NCBI RefSeq assembly: GCF_040137905.1
Contig: NZ_JBEFDG010000058.1
Span: 34,536 to 98,535, forward strand
Source of the DNA: Corticimicrobacter sp040137905
GTDB taxonomy: Bacteria > Pseudomonadota > Gammaproteobacteria > Burkholderiales > Burkholderiaceae_B
Reading direction: 5' to 3'
Length of the DNA stretch: 64,000 bases
The notes beneath the pieces were generated by a model that was given only the letters and a program-made list of their open reading frames with translations, did not search any database and was not told the origin of the DNA. The position numbers and the translations under genes were made by a program. This document shows, in pieces, positions 16,226-25,426 of this stretch. How positions within the stretch are numbered: the first letter of the stretch is position 1; every line of letters starts with the position of its first letter.

Positions 16226-16903
16226 ATGATCGAGCTCCAGCACGTCTTCAAGTCCTACGGTCGCAACAGCCGCAATATCCTGGCGGATATCAGCCTGCGC
16301 ATCGGCGCAGGCGAACTGGTGTTCATCTCCGGGCCCTCAGGTGCCGGCAAATCGACACTGCTCAAGTTGATCGCCGGCCTTGAACATGCCAGCCGCGGTT
16401 CGGTACAGGTCAATGGCCAGCGGATCGACAAGCTGCCCGCACGCGCCCTGCCCTACCTGCGCCGCGCTGTCGGCATCATCCTGCAGGATACCCACCTGCT
16501 GTTCGACCGCAGTGTGCTGCAGAATGTCATCCTGCCGCTGATCATCGCCGGCCAGTCCCCGCAGTCGGCGGCGGCACGGGCACGGGCGGCGCTGGGCAAG
16601 GTCGGCCTGCTCGACAAGGAAAACTTCAACCCGATCGAACTGTCCGGTGGCGAACAGCAACGCCTGGCCATCGCCCGGGCCATCGTCAATCGCCCGGCCA
16701 TCCTGATTGCCGATGAGCCCACCGCCAATCTCGACAAGGACAGTGCCCGCCTGATCATGTCGGTCTTTCGCGATTTCAACCAGGTTGGCGTCACCACCCT
16801 GATCGCTACCCACGACGAGGCCCTGATGGCCGAGAACGCCACTCGTATCCTGAGGGTCGAACCCGGCCGCTTCCTTGACCTGCGAGCAGGGGAGTCTGCA
16901 TGA
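16226..16903 (+). CDS. ftsE: Cell division ATP-binding protein FtsE
   Basis: 225 residues: MIELQHVFKSYG start, Walker A GPSGAGKST, signature LSGGEQQRLAIAR, Walker B ILIADEPTANLD and switch ATHDEALM. FtsE drives FtsX to activate septal peptidoglycan hydrolases. I use the ATG at 16226; an in-frame TTG 12 bp upstream is the alternative. It overlaps ftsX by 4 bp. Confidence 0.95.
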   Translation: MIELQHVFKSYGRNSRNILADISLRIGAGELVFISGPSGAGKSTLLKLIAGLEHASRGSVQVNGQRIDKLPARALPYLRRAVGIILQDTHLLFDRSVLQNVILPLIIAGQSPQSAAARARAALGKVGLLDKENFNPIELSGGEQQRLAIARAIVNRPAILIADEPTANLDKDSARLIMSVFRDFNQVGVTTLIATHDEALMAENATRILRVEPGRFLDLRAGESA

Positions 16904-17808
16904 AGACCCTGCTGCAGCAACACCGCTACGCGCTCGGCATCACGCTGCGGCGCTTCCTGGCCCAGCCGTTCTCCTCGCTCAGCAACCTGCTGGTGATTGC
17001 CCTGGCGCTGGCCATCCCGCTGCTGGGTGCCAGCGTGCTGCAATCGGTGCAGCCAGTGGCTCGCGAAGTTTCCATCCAGCCTGAGCTGACTCTGTTCCTG
17101 AAGATCGACATCACCCCAGCCGAGCGGGCCGGACTGGCAGATCGCATCAAGACCGAACATGCCGACCTGATCGAATCCGTGCGTGTGGTGCCCCGAGAAG
17201 CGGCCCTGGCCGAGCTGAAGGCACATCCGGCCTGGTCCAATGCCCTGGCTGCGCTGCCCGACAACCCATTGCCCGACGCCATCGTCGCCACCCTGCGCGA
17301 CGCCGACGATATTGCAGCACAGGCCGACCTGCTGGCTCGCCAATGGGGCCAGTGGCCAGGCGTCGAGCGCGTCCAGCTCGACAGTGCCTGGGTGCAGCGC
17401 CTGGAGGCGCTGCTGCGCTTTGCCCGCATCGGCCTGGGGCTGCTGGCCCTGGGCGTGGCGCTGGTCGTGCTGGCAACCGTATTCAATACCGTACGCATGC
17501 AGGCGCTGTCGCAGCGCGAGGAAATCTCGGTAGCCCGCCTGCTGGGCGCGACCGAATCCTTCGTCCGGCGTCCGTTCCTTTACCAGGGTGCGCTCACCTG
17601 CACCCTGGCGGCACTGATGGCCATCGTGCTCAGCGCCCTGGCACTCAGGCCGCTGAACCGGGCCCTGTTCGATCTGGCGCGCAGTTATGATGCCGAGTTC
17701 ATCCTGCGCCTGCCTTCGGGCAGTTGGCTGCTGACCGCCATCCTGGCCATTGCCCTGCTGGGTGCCCTGTCGGCTCGCTGGTCGGTCACGCGCAGCACCC
17801 GCTTCTGA
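16900..17808 (+). CDS. ftsX: Cell division permease-like protein FtsX
   Basis: 302 residues with one membrane helix near residues 25-50, a periplasmic domain (about 55-165, beginning PELTLFLKIDITPAE) and three C-terminal helices. Conserved segments REEISVARLLGAT and RRPFLYQG are present. Partner of FtsE, coupled by a 4-bp overlap; mutY follows 4 bp later. Confidence 0.95.
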   Translation: MKTLLQQHRYALGITLRRFLAQPFSSLSNLLVIALALAIPLLGASVLQSVQPVAREVSIQPELTLFLKIDITPAERAGLADRIKTEHADLIESVRVVPREAALAELKAHPAWSNALAALPDNPLPDAIVATLRDADDIAAQADLLARQWGQWPGVERVQLDSAWVQRLEALLRFARIGLGLLALGVALVVLATVFNTVRMQALSQREEISVARLLGATESFVRRPFLYQGALTCTLAALMAIVLSALALRPLNRALFDLARSYDAEFILRLPSGSWLLTAILAIALLGALSARWSVTRSTRF

Positions 17809-17812
17809 AACC

Positions 17813-18913
17813 ATGAGCCTGGCAGAAGACCTGATCGCCTGGCAGCGGGTGCATGGACGCCATACGCTGCCCTGGCAGAACACGCGCGACCCCTACCGTA
17901 TCTGGCTGTCGGAGATCATGCTCCAGCAGACACAGGTCAGCACGGTCATCGGTTATTACGAACGTTTCCTGGCGCGCTTTCCCGACGTGGCCGCCCTGGC
18001 TGCCGCCCCGCAGGACGATGTACTCGCCCTCTGGGCCGGGCTGGGCTACTACGCCCGGGCACGCAATCTGCACAAGTGCGCGCAGACCGTCATGCAGGCA
18101 TGGAATGGCCGCTTTCCAACGCGTGCGGCCGACCTGATCACCCTGCCCGGCATCGGCCGTTCCACGGCGGCGGCCGTGGCTGCCTTTGCTGCCCATGAAC
18201 GCAGTCCCATCATGGACGGCAACGTCAAGCGGGTATTCTCCCGCTACTTTGCCATCGAGGGCGACCCCGGCCGCAAGGACGTGGAAAATCGCCTCTGGAC
18301 GCTGGCAGAGACCCAGTTGCCCGAACAGGGCGACGACATGCCCGCCTACACGCAAGGCCTGATGGATCTGGGTGCCACGCTCTGCACACGCAGCCGCCCC
18401 TCCTGTCCGATCTGTCCGTTGCAAGGCGATTGCCAGGCCCGCATCCAGGGACGCCAGCACCTGCTGCCCACACCCCGTGCACGCAAGGTTCAGCCACGCC
18501 GCAGTACCCGGATGCTGATCATCGAGTACGGCCCATCCGTACTGCTGCAGCGCCGGCCCGCCCAAGGTATCTGGGGCGGCCTGTGGAGCCTGCCGGAAGC
18601 GGATGAATCACACACGCCGGCAGAGTCGGCCCACACGTTGCTGTGGCCTGCCGCTCACCGGCAACCCGCCTCTCAAACACCACTGGGCGAGGAGACCGAA
18701 CTGGCTGCGTTCGAGCACGTGTTCACGCATTTCCGACTGACCATACAGCCCTGGCTGCTGCAGGTGAACATCCAGGCTCCCTGCCCGCCTGCCCCACCCG
18801 ATATGATGTGGGCCGAACGGCAAAAACTGGCGCGCCTTGGCTTGCCCGCTCCAGTCGAAAAACTGCTGTCCGGGCTCTATGCGTCGCAGCAGAACAGCCT
18901 GATCGACACCTGA
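17813..18913 (+). CDS. mutY: A/G-specific adenine glycosylase MutY
   Basis: 366 residues. The helix-hairpin-helix segment LPGIGRSTAAAV, the catalytic-aspartate region PIMDGNVKRV and the 4Fe-4S loop (C-x6-C-x2-C-x5-C in CTRSRPSCPICPLQGDC) are all present, followed by a Nudix-like 8-oxoG-recognition domain with EHVFTHFRL. It removes adenine opposite 8-oxoguanine. The start is the ATG at 17813 just after ftsX. Confidence 0.95.
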   Translation: MSLAEDLIAWQRVHGRHTLPWQNTRDPYRIWLSEIMLQQTQVSTVIGYYERFLARFPDVAALAAAPQDDVLALWAGLGYYARARNLHKCAQTVMQAWNGRFPTRAADLITLPGIGRSTAAAVAAFAAHERSPIMDGNVKRVFSRYFAIEGDPGRKDVENRLWTLAETQLPEQGDDMPAYTQGLMDLGATLCTRSRPSCPICPLQGDCQARIQGRQHLLPTPRARKVQPRRSTRMLIIEYGPSVLLQRRPAQGIWGGLWSLPEADESHTPAESAHTLLWPAAHRQPASQTPLGEETELAAFEHVFTHFRLTIQPWLLQVNIQAPCPPAPPDMMWAERQKLARLGLPAPVEKLLSGLYASQQNSLIDT

Positions 18914-18934
18914 AGCTCGCGCTTCGGCGCGGTA

Positions 18935-19843
18935 TCAGCCATCCAGGCCGGGATCATCCCAGGCCACCGGATCCTCCAGCGGTTCCAGATGCGTGACGAC
19001 GGTCATGCCGGACAGCCGCGCACGCATATCAGCCTCGATCCGCTCCAGCAGATCATGCCCCTGCTGCACGCTCCAGGCCCCCGGCACCAGGATATGCACC
19101 GAGACAAAACGGCGCGAAGCCGCCCGGCGCGTACGCAGGGCATGGTATTGCACCCTGTCGCGCTCGCAGTAACCTTCCAGCACCTGCACCAGCGCGGCCT
19201 GCTCCTCTGCGGGCAGCGCCTTGTCCATGAGGCCATCAATGGCATCGCGCACAAGGTGCCAGCCTGCCCAGATGATGTGCAGGGCAACGGCCAGGGCAAT
19301 TGCCGGGTCCAGCCAGTGCCATCCGGTCAGCGTCACCGCCGCCACCCCGGCCAGCACACCGGCCGTGGTCCAGACATCGGTCATCAGGTGTCGGGCATCG
19401 GCTGCCAGCGTCACCGACTCGTATCGGCGTGCGGCCTGCGCCAGTACCCGCGCAATGCCATAATTGACCAGGGAAGCCAATGCCGAAATGGCGATGCCCA
19501 GCCCGGCCTGATCAAGCGGCTGGGGATCGAACAGGCGCGGCAATGCCGAATCGATGATCAGCACCGCTGCCACCAGAATCAGGAGACCTTCGGCCCCGCT
19601 GGCGAAATACTCGGCCTTTTCATGCCCAAAAGGGTGGCACGCGTCTGCAGGTCGGGCGGCAATGATCAATACCACCAGCGCCAGCACGGCAGCCACCAGG
19701 TTGATGACCGATTCCAGCGCATCGGACAGCAGTCCGACCGAACCCGTCAACTGATAGGCCCAGCCTTTGAGGCCGATGGTCAGTATCGCACCGGCAATGG
19801 ACAGCAGCGCATAGCGCGCCAGGGATCTGCGGACGATAGTCAT
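18935..19843 (-). CDS. Cation diffusion facilitator metal exporter (FieF/CDF type)
   Basis: 302 residues. The transport-site motifs lie in SDALES (membrane helix 2) and HLMTDVW (helix 5), with a HPFGHEKAEYF loop between helices 2 and 3; the C-terminal cytoplasmic domain ends in VVTHLEP. CDF proteins export Zn, Fe, Mn or Co by proton antiport; HxxxD with DxxxE does not settle the metal. Convergent with mutY, 21 bp apart. Confidence 0.9.
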   Translation of the reverse strand: MTIVRRSLARYALLSIAGAILTIGLKGWAYQLTGSVGLLSDALESVINLVAAVLALVVLIIAARPADACHPFGHEKAEYFASGAEGLLILVAAVLIIDSALPRLFDPQPLDQAGLGIAISALASLVNYGIARVLAQAARRYESVTLAADARHLMTDVWTTAGVLAGVAAVTLTGWHWLDPAIALAVALHIIWAGWHLVRDAIDGLMDKALPAEEQAALVQVLEGYCERDRVQYHALRTRRAASRRFVSVHILVPGAWSVQQGHDLLERIEADMRARLSGMTVVTHLEPLEDPVAWDDPGLDG

Positions 19844-20041
19844 GGCAAAAATGGCTCTCCTGCTTCAGGGGCGTGTCGTACACACCATGCGGCATCATAT
19901 CGCCGGATACCGCCTAGACGTTTGCGTATCAACACTAAACGCTCTCGATTCTGCGAACATGCCCGGTCAATTTGCGAAGGGTCAAGCAGCACACATTTGA
20001 GGACATGTTCTACTGATGCCTGATTTTGGAGCATCTGTTTC

Positions 20042-21532
20042 ATGAAAATACGCACCCGTCTCGTGCAACTGACGTATGCGCTGCATCGCTGGACCGGCAT
20101 TGCCGGCTGCCTGCTCATGCTGTGCTGGTTCATCAGCGGGATCACCATGCTTTATGTCGGCTATCCCAAGCTGACGCCGTGGGAACGGCTGGGGGCCTTG
20201 TCTGCCCTGAATGCCGATCAGGAGTATCGGCCAATTACAGCGCTGCCATCCTACACGCCAGGCGCACCATTCATCCTGACATCCATAGGCAATCAGCCGA
20301 TCTACATCACTGCACCCCAGGCTGGCACAAGCCGCAGTCGCAACGCCCACGACGCCAAGGAGATCGACGCGCAGGCTCCCGCGACGGCCCTGGCAGCAGC
20401 ACAGGCGTACCTGCCGGATACGCCCATGCGCTACGACACCCTCATCCAGGAGGATCGCTGGACACATTCGCGCAGTCTGGACAAGCATCGCCCCCTGCAC
20501 AGGATAGACACGCAATCACCCAATGCCGGCTTGCTGTATGTTTCCTCGTCTACGGCACAGGTCGTACTGGATGCGCCGCAGGCACAGCAATACTGGAATT
20601 ATGTCGGTGCCTGGATGCACTGGCTGTATCCTTTCAGGAATCACTCCACCGATCCGGTCTGGAACTGGACCATGATCCTGCTATCCGGCATCGGTCTATT
20701 GTCATCCGTCAGCGGCATCGTCGTCGGCATCTGGCGCTGGCGATTCAGCCGTCCCTATCGCTCCGGCAGCCATAGCCCCTATCGACAAGGCTGGATGCGC
20801 TGGCATCACATCATCGGTTTGCTGTTCGGTGCCATCGTCTGCACCTGGATTTTCAGTGGTCTGATGGCCATGAATCCAGCTGGGGTCGTTTTCTCGAATA
20901 CAGTCAAACCCGATCTGCAGGCATATCAGGGCCCCACGGCCCCCATAGACCCGGCGCTGTCCAATCCTGCCGCGATCCTGGCACGCCTCCAGGAACAGGC
21001 ATTCTACGCAGTAGAACTCCAATGGTCGCGGCTCGATGGCATGGACCATGTGGTGGCATATGACGCACAGGCACACACCCGGCTGGTCATGGCAGATCCG
21101 GGCGGACTGAGCATTCGCACCACCTGGCCCGACCAGAAAGTACTGCAGGCAGCCCGCAAGCTGCTGCCCTGGCCACTGGCGGAGCATCGCATACTGACCC
21201 GCTTCGATGCCTACTACTACCAGCGCCATCCCGAAGCCATGAATGGCGCGGCCATACAGCACCTGCCTGCATTGCGCCTGGACTTCGAGGACCCTGCACG
21301 CACACGCATCTATATTGATCTGCAGACAGGCGAAGTATCCGCCGTGCTGACCCAGGCGCAGCGAACATGGCGCTGGCTTTTCTATTTCCTGCATAGCTGG
21401 GACACGCCTGAGCTGCTGGCCTACCACCACACCCGGAATATCGTATTGATCCTGCTGAGCATCGGCGGAATCATCGTTTCCCTGAGCGGTATCGTCATAG
21501 GCTGGCGCCACCTGCGGCACCAGCCGTCCTGA
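20042..21532 (+). CDS. PepSY-associated membrane protein
   Basis: 496 residues. HRWTGIAGCLLMLCWFISG opens the first membrane helix; further helices lie near 215-235, 263-283 and 455-480, with WHHIIGLLF and FLHSWD carrying paired histidines. This is the PepSY_TM layout of FoxB/FpvG-like inner-membrane proteins thought to reduce ferric siderophores at the periplasmic face. A GGAG lies about 10 bp before the ATG. It converges on the TonB receptor gene 27 bp away, supporting a joint role in metal release. Confidence 0.85.
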   Translation: MKIRTRLVQLTYALHRWTGIAGCLLMLCWFISGITMLYVGYPKLTPWERLGALSALNADQEYRPITALPSYTPGAPFILTSIGNQPIYITAPQAGTSRSRNAHDAKEIDAQAPATALAAAQAYLPDTPMRYDTLIQEDRWTHSRSLDKHRPLHRIDTQSPNAGLLYVSSSTAQVVLDAPQAQQYWNYVGAWMHWLYPFRNHSTDPVWNWTMILLSGIGLLSSVSGIVVGIWRWRFSRPYRSGSHSPYRQGWMRWHHIIGLLFGAIVCTWIFSGLMAMNPAGVVFSNTVKPDLQAYQGPTAPIDPALSNPAAILARLQEQAFYAVELQWSRLDGMDHVVAYDAQAHTRLVMADPGGLSIRTTWPDQKVLQAARKLLPWPLAEHRILTRFDAYYYQRHPEAMNGAAIQHLPALRLDFEDPARTRIYIDLQTGEVSAVLTQAQRTWRWLFYFLHSWDTPELLAYHHTRNIVLILLSIGGIIVSLSGIVIGWRHLRHQPS

Positions 21533-21559
21533 CACGGCGAGAACAGTCCTGGCCGATGA

Positions 21560-23611
21560 TCAGAACTTCCAGTTCAGCGTTGCATACAAGCCTCGGCCAT
21601 CTGCAGGCGAAAACCCTCTGGAGCCACTGTCATACCAGGAATACACATACTTCCGATCGGCCACATTCTTGAGTTGCAGACCGATATCGAGATCCGGACG
21701 CCAGGCATAGGTCGCGCCCAGATTGAAAACAATATATTGACCGAATTTACCCTGGGTATTGGTTCGGTCGACATAGTAGCTGGATTGCCCATTGCCCCAG
21801 GCCGAAAACTTCCAGCGTGGCAGGGGACGCCAGTCCACGCCAAAGCCGACAAGATAACGCGGCACATTTTCAACCTGACGGCCACGCGTATCCAATGCCC
21901 CCGGTGCCGGCTCAACGATCTTGGCACTCTGGTGAGAATATGACAACCATGCCGACAGGGTTGCATCAAGGCGCAGATTGGCCTGGATATCGAACCCTTT
22001 CCGCAGCGTTTTACCGATATTGGCGACATCACCCGAAAATCCGTCGACACCCAGTACCGTGTGTACTTCATCCGTCGCCCGCTGTTCCCAGTAGGCCACA
22101 CGCATATTCAGGTCGTCGGAAGGCTGCCATTTGATACCTGCCTCCCAACCTGTGTTGATGGATGGCTTGAGCTGCGTCTGGCTGACCTGATAGCTGTCCC
22201 GCCCTACGCCAATCTGGAAAGTCCGCCCCCAGTTGGCATAAACGGTTGCCTGATCGGTCAACTCGTACAGGGCACTGAATTTGGGCTGCCGAATCAATCC
22301 ATAGTCATAGGTTGATGCCGACTGTCCTGTCAGCCTGTCGTTGAAATGCCCGCCGATATGATCGATGCGATAGCCTGGAATCAACTTGAGCCGCTCTACC
22401 GGTTGCCACACCACCTGTACATAGGCACCTGCCGTATCAAGGGTGTAATCCCAGTCACGAATAGGGCTGATGGTGACCCGCTCTCTCGTTCTGTTGCGCT
22501 GATTGATATTGTCCTGGCGCTGCAGGTCGGCACCGACCTCTACCATGAAGTTGCGCCACCCGTCAGCCGCAGGCGTCCAGTTCAGATGCGACAGGACGCC
22601 ATAATGCGTTTCACGGTTATAGCGTTCCTGCTGTTGGCCAGCCTCTGTAAAACGGATCCATCGATCATTTTCATAGTAATTGAGATAAACCCTTGAAGAC
22701 CACGCCAGTTCATCGGTCAATTGCCCATCCAGCAACAGGCTGACCTGCCCGATATCGCGCTTGCTCCGATCCGAGGAAGAATGATCAGGCGACATGCGTG
22801 GATTGTCCTGGGCCTGCTCTTCGGTCAGGTTGCCAGCTTCAAGCGCCCTGTTCCGATATCCCCGTACGCTCAAGCCTGCCACCCAGCGCTGGTCGTCGCT
22901 GGTATGCAGCCACTTTCCGGACAACGCAAACTTGTCGGCATCGGCATGATCACGGTAGCCATCGGAATCACGCCAGGCCACCGTATAGTTCTGGGTCCAA
23001 TTGCCAGTTTCAAGCCCTTTGGCAATCTGTACCTCGCGAGTTCCGAAGCTGCCCACCGTCAGCCTCGCCTGCCCATCATCCCCCCCTGTGCGCGTCAGCA
23101 CATTGACATTACCGGCAATGTTGTACAGACCATAGCGCGGATCGTTGGTGCCCCGCACGATTTCGATGGCGTCGATATTGAGCGGAAATACGCTATCCAG
23201 ATAGCCCATCCCACCACCATTTTCATTGCTGGGAATCCCGTCGATCAACAGTTTGACGGCATTGATACGCCCTTCAGCATTGAATCCGCGAAATGAAATC
23301 CGTCCGGCATCCGTCCCCTGCTTGAATTCCGTAACCTGTACCCCCGGAGCCTGCCTGAAAAGCTCCCAGCTATAGTCGACGGTCTGGTTTTCCACCCTTT
23401 CGGCCCCCAGCACATCGACCGAGGTCAGAATATCGGTAACGCTCTGCATCCCGGCTGTATTGCTGGGAACAGTGATCTGACCAAGCGTGAGTACAGTAGA
23501 TGGGCCATTGACCTGTGCGGGCGGCACAGTCTGAGCCAGAACAGAAAATGCACTGAAACCGCTCAGCGCCAAAGCAAGTGCCAATGGTGTGTGTGTAAAA
23601 CTGATCTTCAT
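21560..23611 (-). CDS. TonB-dependent receptor
   Basis: 683 residues from the ATG at 23609-23611, which starts a clear signal peptide (LALALALSGFSAFSVLAQ); a longer frame adds 24 residues with no role. The plug shows ISFRGFNAEGRI, LLIDGIPS and EIVRGTNDPRYG; the barrel ends in YATLNWKF. Ligand unknown. It lies downstream of a DUF2946 gene on the same strand, with a terminator-like hairpin between them, and converges with the PepSY gene. Composition is more AT-rich than the flanking housekeeping genes. Confidence 0.88.
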   Translation of the reverse strand: MKISFTHTPLALALALSGFSAFSVLAQTVPPAQVNGPSTVLTLGQITVPSNTAGMQSVTDILTSVDVLGAERVENQTVDYSWELFRQAPGVQVTEFKQGTDAGRISFRGFNAEGRINAVKLLIDGIPSNENGGGMGYLDSVFPLNIDAIEIVRGTNDPRYGLYNIAGNVNVLTRTGGDDGQARLTVGSFGTREVQIAKGLETGNWTQNYTVAWRDSDGYRDHADADKFALSGKWLHTSDDQRWVAGLSVRGYRNRALEAGNLTEEQAQDNPRMSPDHSSSDRSKRDIGQVSLLLDGQLTDELAWSSRVYLNYYENDRWIRFTEAGQQQERYNRETHYGVLSHLNWTPAADGWRNFMVEVGADLQRQDNINQRNRTRERVTISPIRDWDYTLDTAGAYVQVVWQPVERLKLIPGYRIDHIGGHFNDRLTGQSASTYDYGLIRQPKFSALYELTDQATVYANWGRTFQIGVGRDSYQVSQTQLKPSINTGWEAGIKWQPSDDLNMRVAYWEQRATDEVHTVLGVDGFSGDVANIGKTLRKGFDIQANLRLDATLSAWLSYSHQSAKIVEPAPGALDTRGRQVENVPRYLVGFGVDWRPLPRWKFSAWGNGQSSYYVDRTNTQGKFGQYIVFNLGATYAWRPDLDIGLQLKNVADRKYVYSWYDSGSRGFSPADGRGLYATLNWKF

Positions 23612-23652
23612 GAGACATACCGGCGGAACTCGCCGGCCCTGCGAAATGAGCA

Positions 23653-23679
23653 AAGAAAACCCTGCGGCGCTACCGCAGG
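23653..23679 (-). terminator. Terminator-like hairpin between DUF2946 and TonB receptor genes
   Basis: On the minus strand, CCTGCGG, a 5-base loop and CCGCAGG are followed by GTTTTCTTT, the form of an intrinsic terminator. It lies 21 bp after the DUF2946 stop and 42 bp before the receptor ATG. A second hairpin (CCGGCG-gaact-CGCCGG, 23620-23636) lies directly before the receptor start codon. Confidence 0.6.
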
Positions 23680-23700
23680 ACAAACCATGAGAAACTCAGA

Positions 23701-24123
23701 TCACAGCAAGACAGGTGGAGCGCGAGGCCCAAGAGGGGAGCCGACTGCCTGCGGCAGTCGGGCGACAACCGTGCCAACAGGCAGCAGGTCGGCAATCAGA
23801 AAGAAAAAGGGTACGCTGGCGACAACTCCCGCGGGCGGCAGATCCGCGGACAGGAAAGTCAGGAGACAGAACACGCAGGGAGCAGAACCTGCCACGCCGC
23901 TGTCTTCGGCGTCGGCGCTCTGATCTCGCCAACTGGCCAGAATTTCCTGGCTGCTCCGATCCGAGCCCACGCACAGATCAAAGCCAAAACCATGCTCTTG
24001 CACGCCCTGACCAGGCATATAGCCGATGGGTACCAAGGCACGCAACGCCAGTACGAACAGCAAGGGCCACAACAATAATCGTGAGGCAAACTGTCGATAC
24101 AGATTGAAACGTATGCGCAACAT
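23701..24123 (-). CDS. DUF2946-like membrane protein
   Basis: 140 residues from the ATG at 24121-24123; upstream in-frame starts (ATG at 24141, TTG at 24174) would lengthen it by up to 17 residues and no ribosome-binding site decides. It has a first membrane helix (LLLWPLLFVLALRALVP), APCVFC with the same CVFC core as the 9508-9933 protein, a second helix (VVASVPFFFLIADLLP) and a basic, proline-rich tail. Placed upstream of the TonB receptor on the same strand. Function unknown. Confidence 0.65.
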   Translation of the reverse strand: MLRIRFNLYRQFASRLLLWPLLFVLALRALVPIGYMPGQGVQEHGFGFDLCVGSDRSSQEILASWRDQSADAEDSGVAGSAPCVFCLLTFLSADLPPAGVVASVPFFFLIADLLPVGTVVARLPQAVGSPLGPRAPPVLL

Positions 24124-24289
24124 GGTGGCTGATTCTAGCATAGGGGATTCAGGCCAAAACCAAGCATAAATCAATGATTTCCATGAAATCCCGGCTTCAT
24201 GGAATCACTCGCAGCGTTACCTTCGCAGGCATGCCGACAGGCCACGAACTCGATGGCAGATATGTACTACTGGCTGAGAACCGGATAGA

Positions 24290-25426
24290 TCAATCCGGCT
24301 TTTCGCGATGCCGACTGATGCTCATCAGTATCCCGCAGGCAATGCCCAGCGTCAGCAAGGCCGTGCCGCCATAGCTCAGGAAGGGCAACGGCACGCCCAC
24401 CACGGGCAGCACGCCCGTGACCATGCCGACGTTGACGAATACATAGATGAAGAACATCATCGACAATGCCCCGGCCAGCAGGCGACCGAACTGGGTGTCG
24501 GCCTGCCAGGCGATCACCAGGCCACGCAGGATCAGCAGCAGGTAGAGCACCAGCAGCATGATGCAGCCGTACAGGCCGAACTCTTCGGCAAAGACCGCCA
24601 GCACGAAATCGGTCGTCCGTTCCGGGATGAAATCCAGGTGCGTCTGCGTACCCTGCATGTAGCCCTTGCCATACAGCCCGCCCGAACCGATGGCAATCAT
24701 CGACTGGATGGTATGAAAACCCTTGCCCAGCGGGTCGGAACCAGGGTTGAGCAACGTGCAGACACGGTGCTTCTGGTACTCGTGCAGGACCACCCAGTCC
24801 ACGCCAGGCTCGCACAGGGCATCCTCGTTCACGACCACCACGGCCAGCACGGCAATGCCGATCACCGTGACCGGCACCAGCAGCTTGAACGACAGCCCGC
24901 CAAAATAGATCACGAAAAAGCCGGTGCCCAGCACCAGCAGGGCTGTCCCCAGGTCGGGCTGTTTGACGATCAGGATGAAGGGAATGCCCAGCAGCACGAT
25001 CGCCACCAGGAAGTCGCGAATGCGCAGTTGCTGGTCATTGCGATGGAAATACCAGGCCAGCATCAGCGGCACGGCAATCTTGAGCATTTCGGAAGGCTGG
25101 ATCCGCACCACGCCAAGATGCAGCCAGCGCGTGGCACCCTTGCTGGTCTCGCCAAAAAACTCGACCCCCAGCAGCAGAATGATGCCCAACACATAGAATG
25201 GCACAGCGCACTTGCGCAGCCAGGCTGGCGGCACCAGCGCCACGGCCCACATCGCCATCAGAGCCAGCATCAGGTTGCGTGACTGATCCTCGAAGCGCCC
25301 TCCCGTATTGCCAACGGCAGAATACATGATGGTCATGCCCAGGCCCGCCAGCATGGCCAGCAGTCCAAACAGAGGCCAATCAAAAGCCGTCACCACACGC
25401 CACAGCCACTGTCCCAGCCTTTTCAC
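24290..25426 (-). CDS. rodA: Rod-shape SEDS glycosyltransferase RodA
   Basis: 378 residues, ten or so membrane helices of the SEDS family. Conserved stretches include GVVRIQPSEMLKIA, KQPDLGTALLV and the C-terminal GVPLPFLSYGG. RodA polymerises lipid II during side-wall elongation together with PBP2, whose gene overlaps it by 4 bp. A CCGGAT/ATCCGG hairpin spans the stop codon. Confidence 0.95.
   Translation of the reverse strand: MKRLGQWLWRVVTAFDWPLFGLLAMLAGLGMTIMYSAVGNTGGRFEDQSRNLMLALMAMWAVALVPPAWLRKCAVPFYVLGIILLLGVEFFGETSKGATRWLHLGVVRIQPSEMLKIAVPLMLAWYFHRNDQQLRIRDFLVAIVLLGIPFILIVKQPDLGTALLVLGTGFFVIYFGGLSFKLLVPVTVIGIAVLAVVVVNEDALCEPGVDWVVLHEYQKHRVCTLLNPGSDPLGKGFHTIQSMIAIGSGGLYGKGYMQGTQTHLDFIPERTTDFVLAVFAEEFGLYGCIMLLVLYLLLILRGLVIAWQADTQFGRLLAGALSMMFFIYVFVNVGMVTGVLPVVGVPLPFLSYGGTALLTLGIACGILMSISRHREKPD

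Noticed and set aside
14473..16251. 592-codon minus-strand open frame
   Set aside because: Antisense to the GGDEF-EAL gene, whose motifs are intact; caused by high GC and codon bias.
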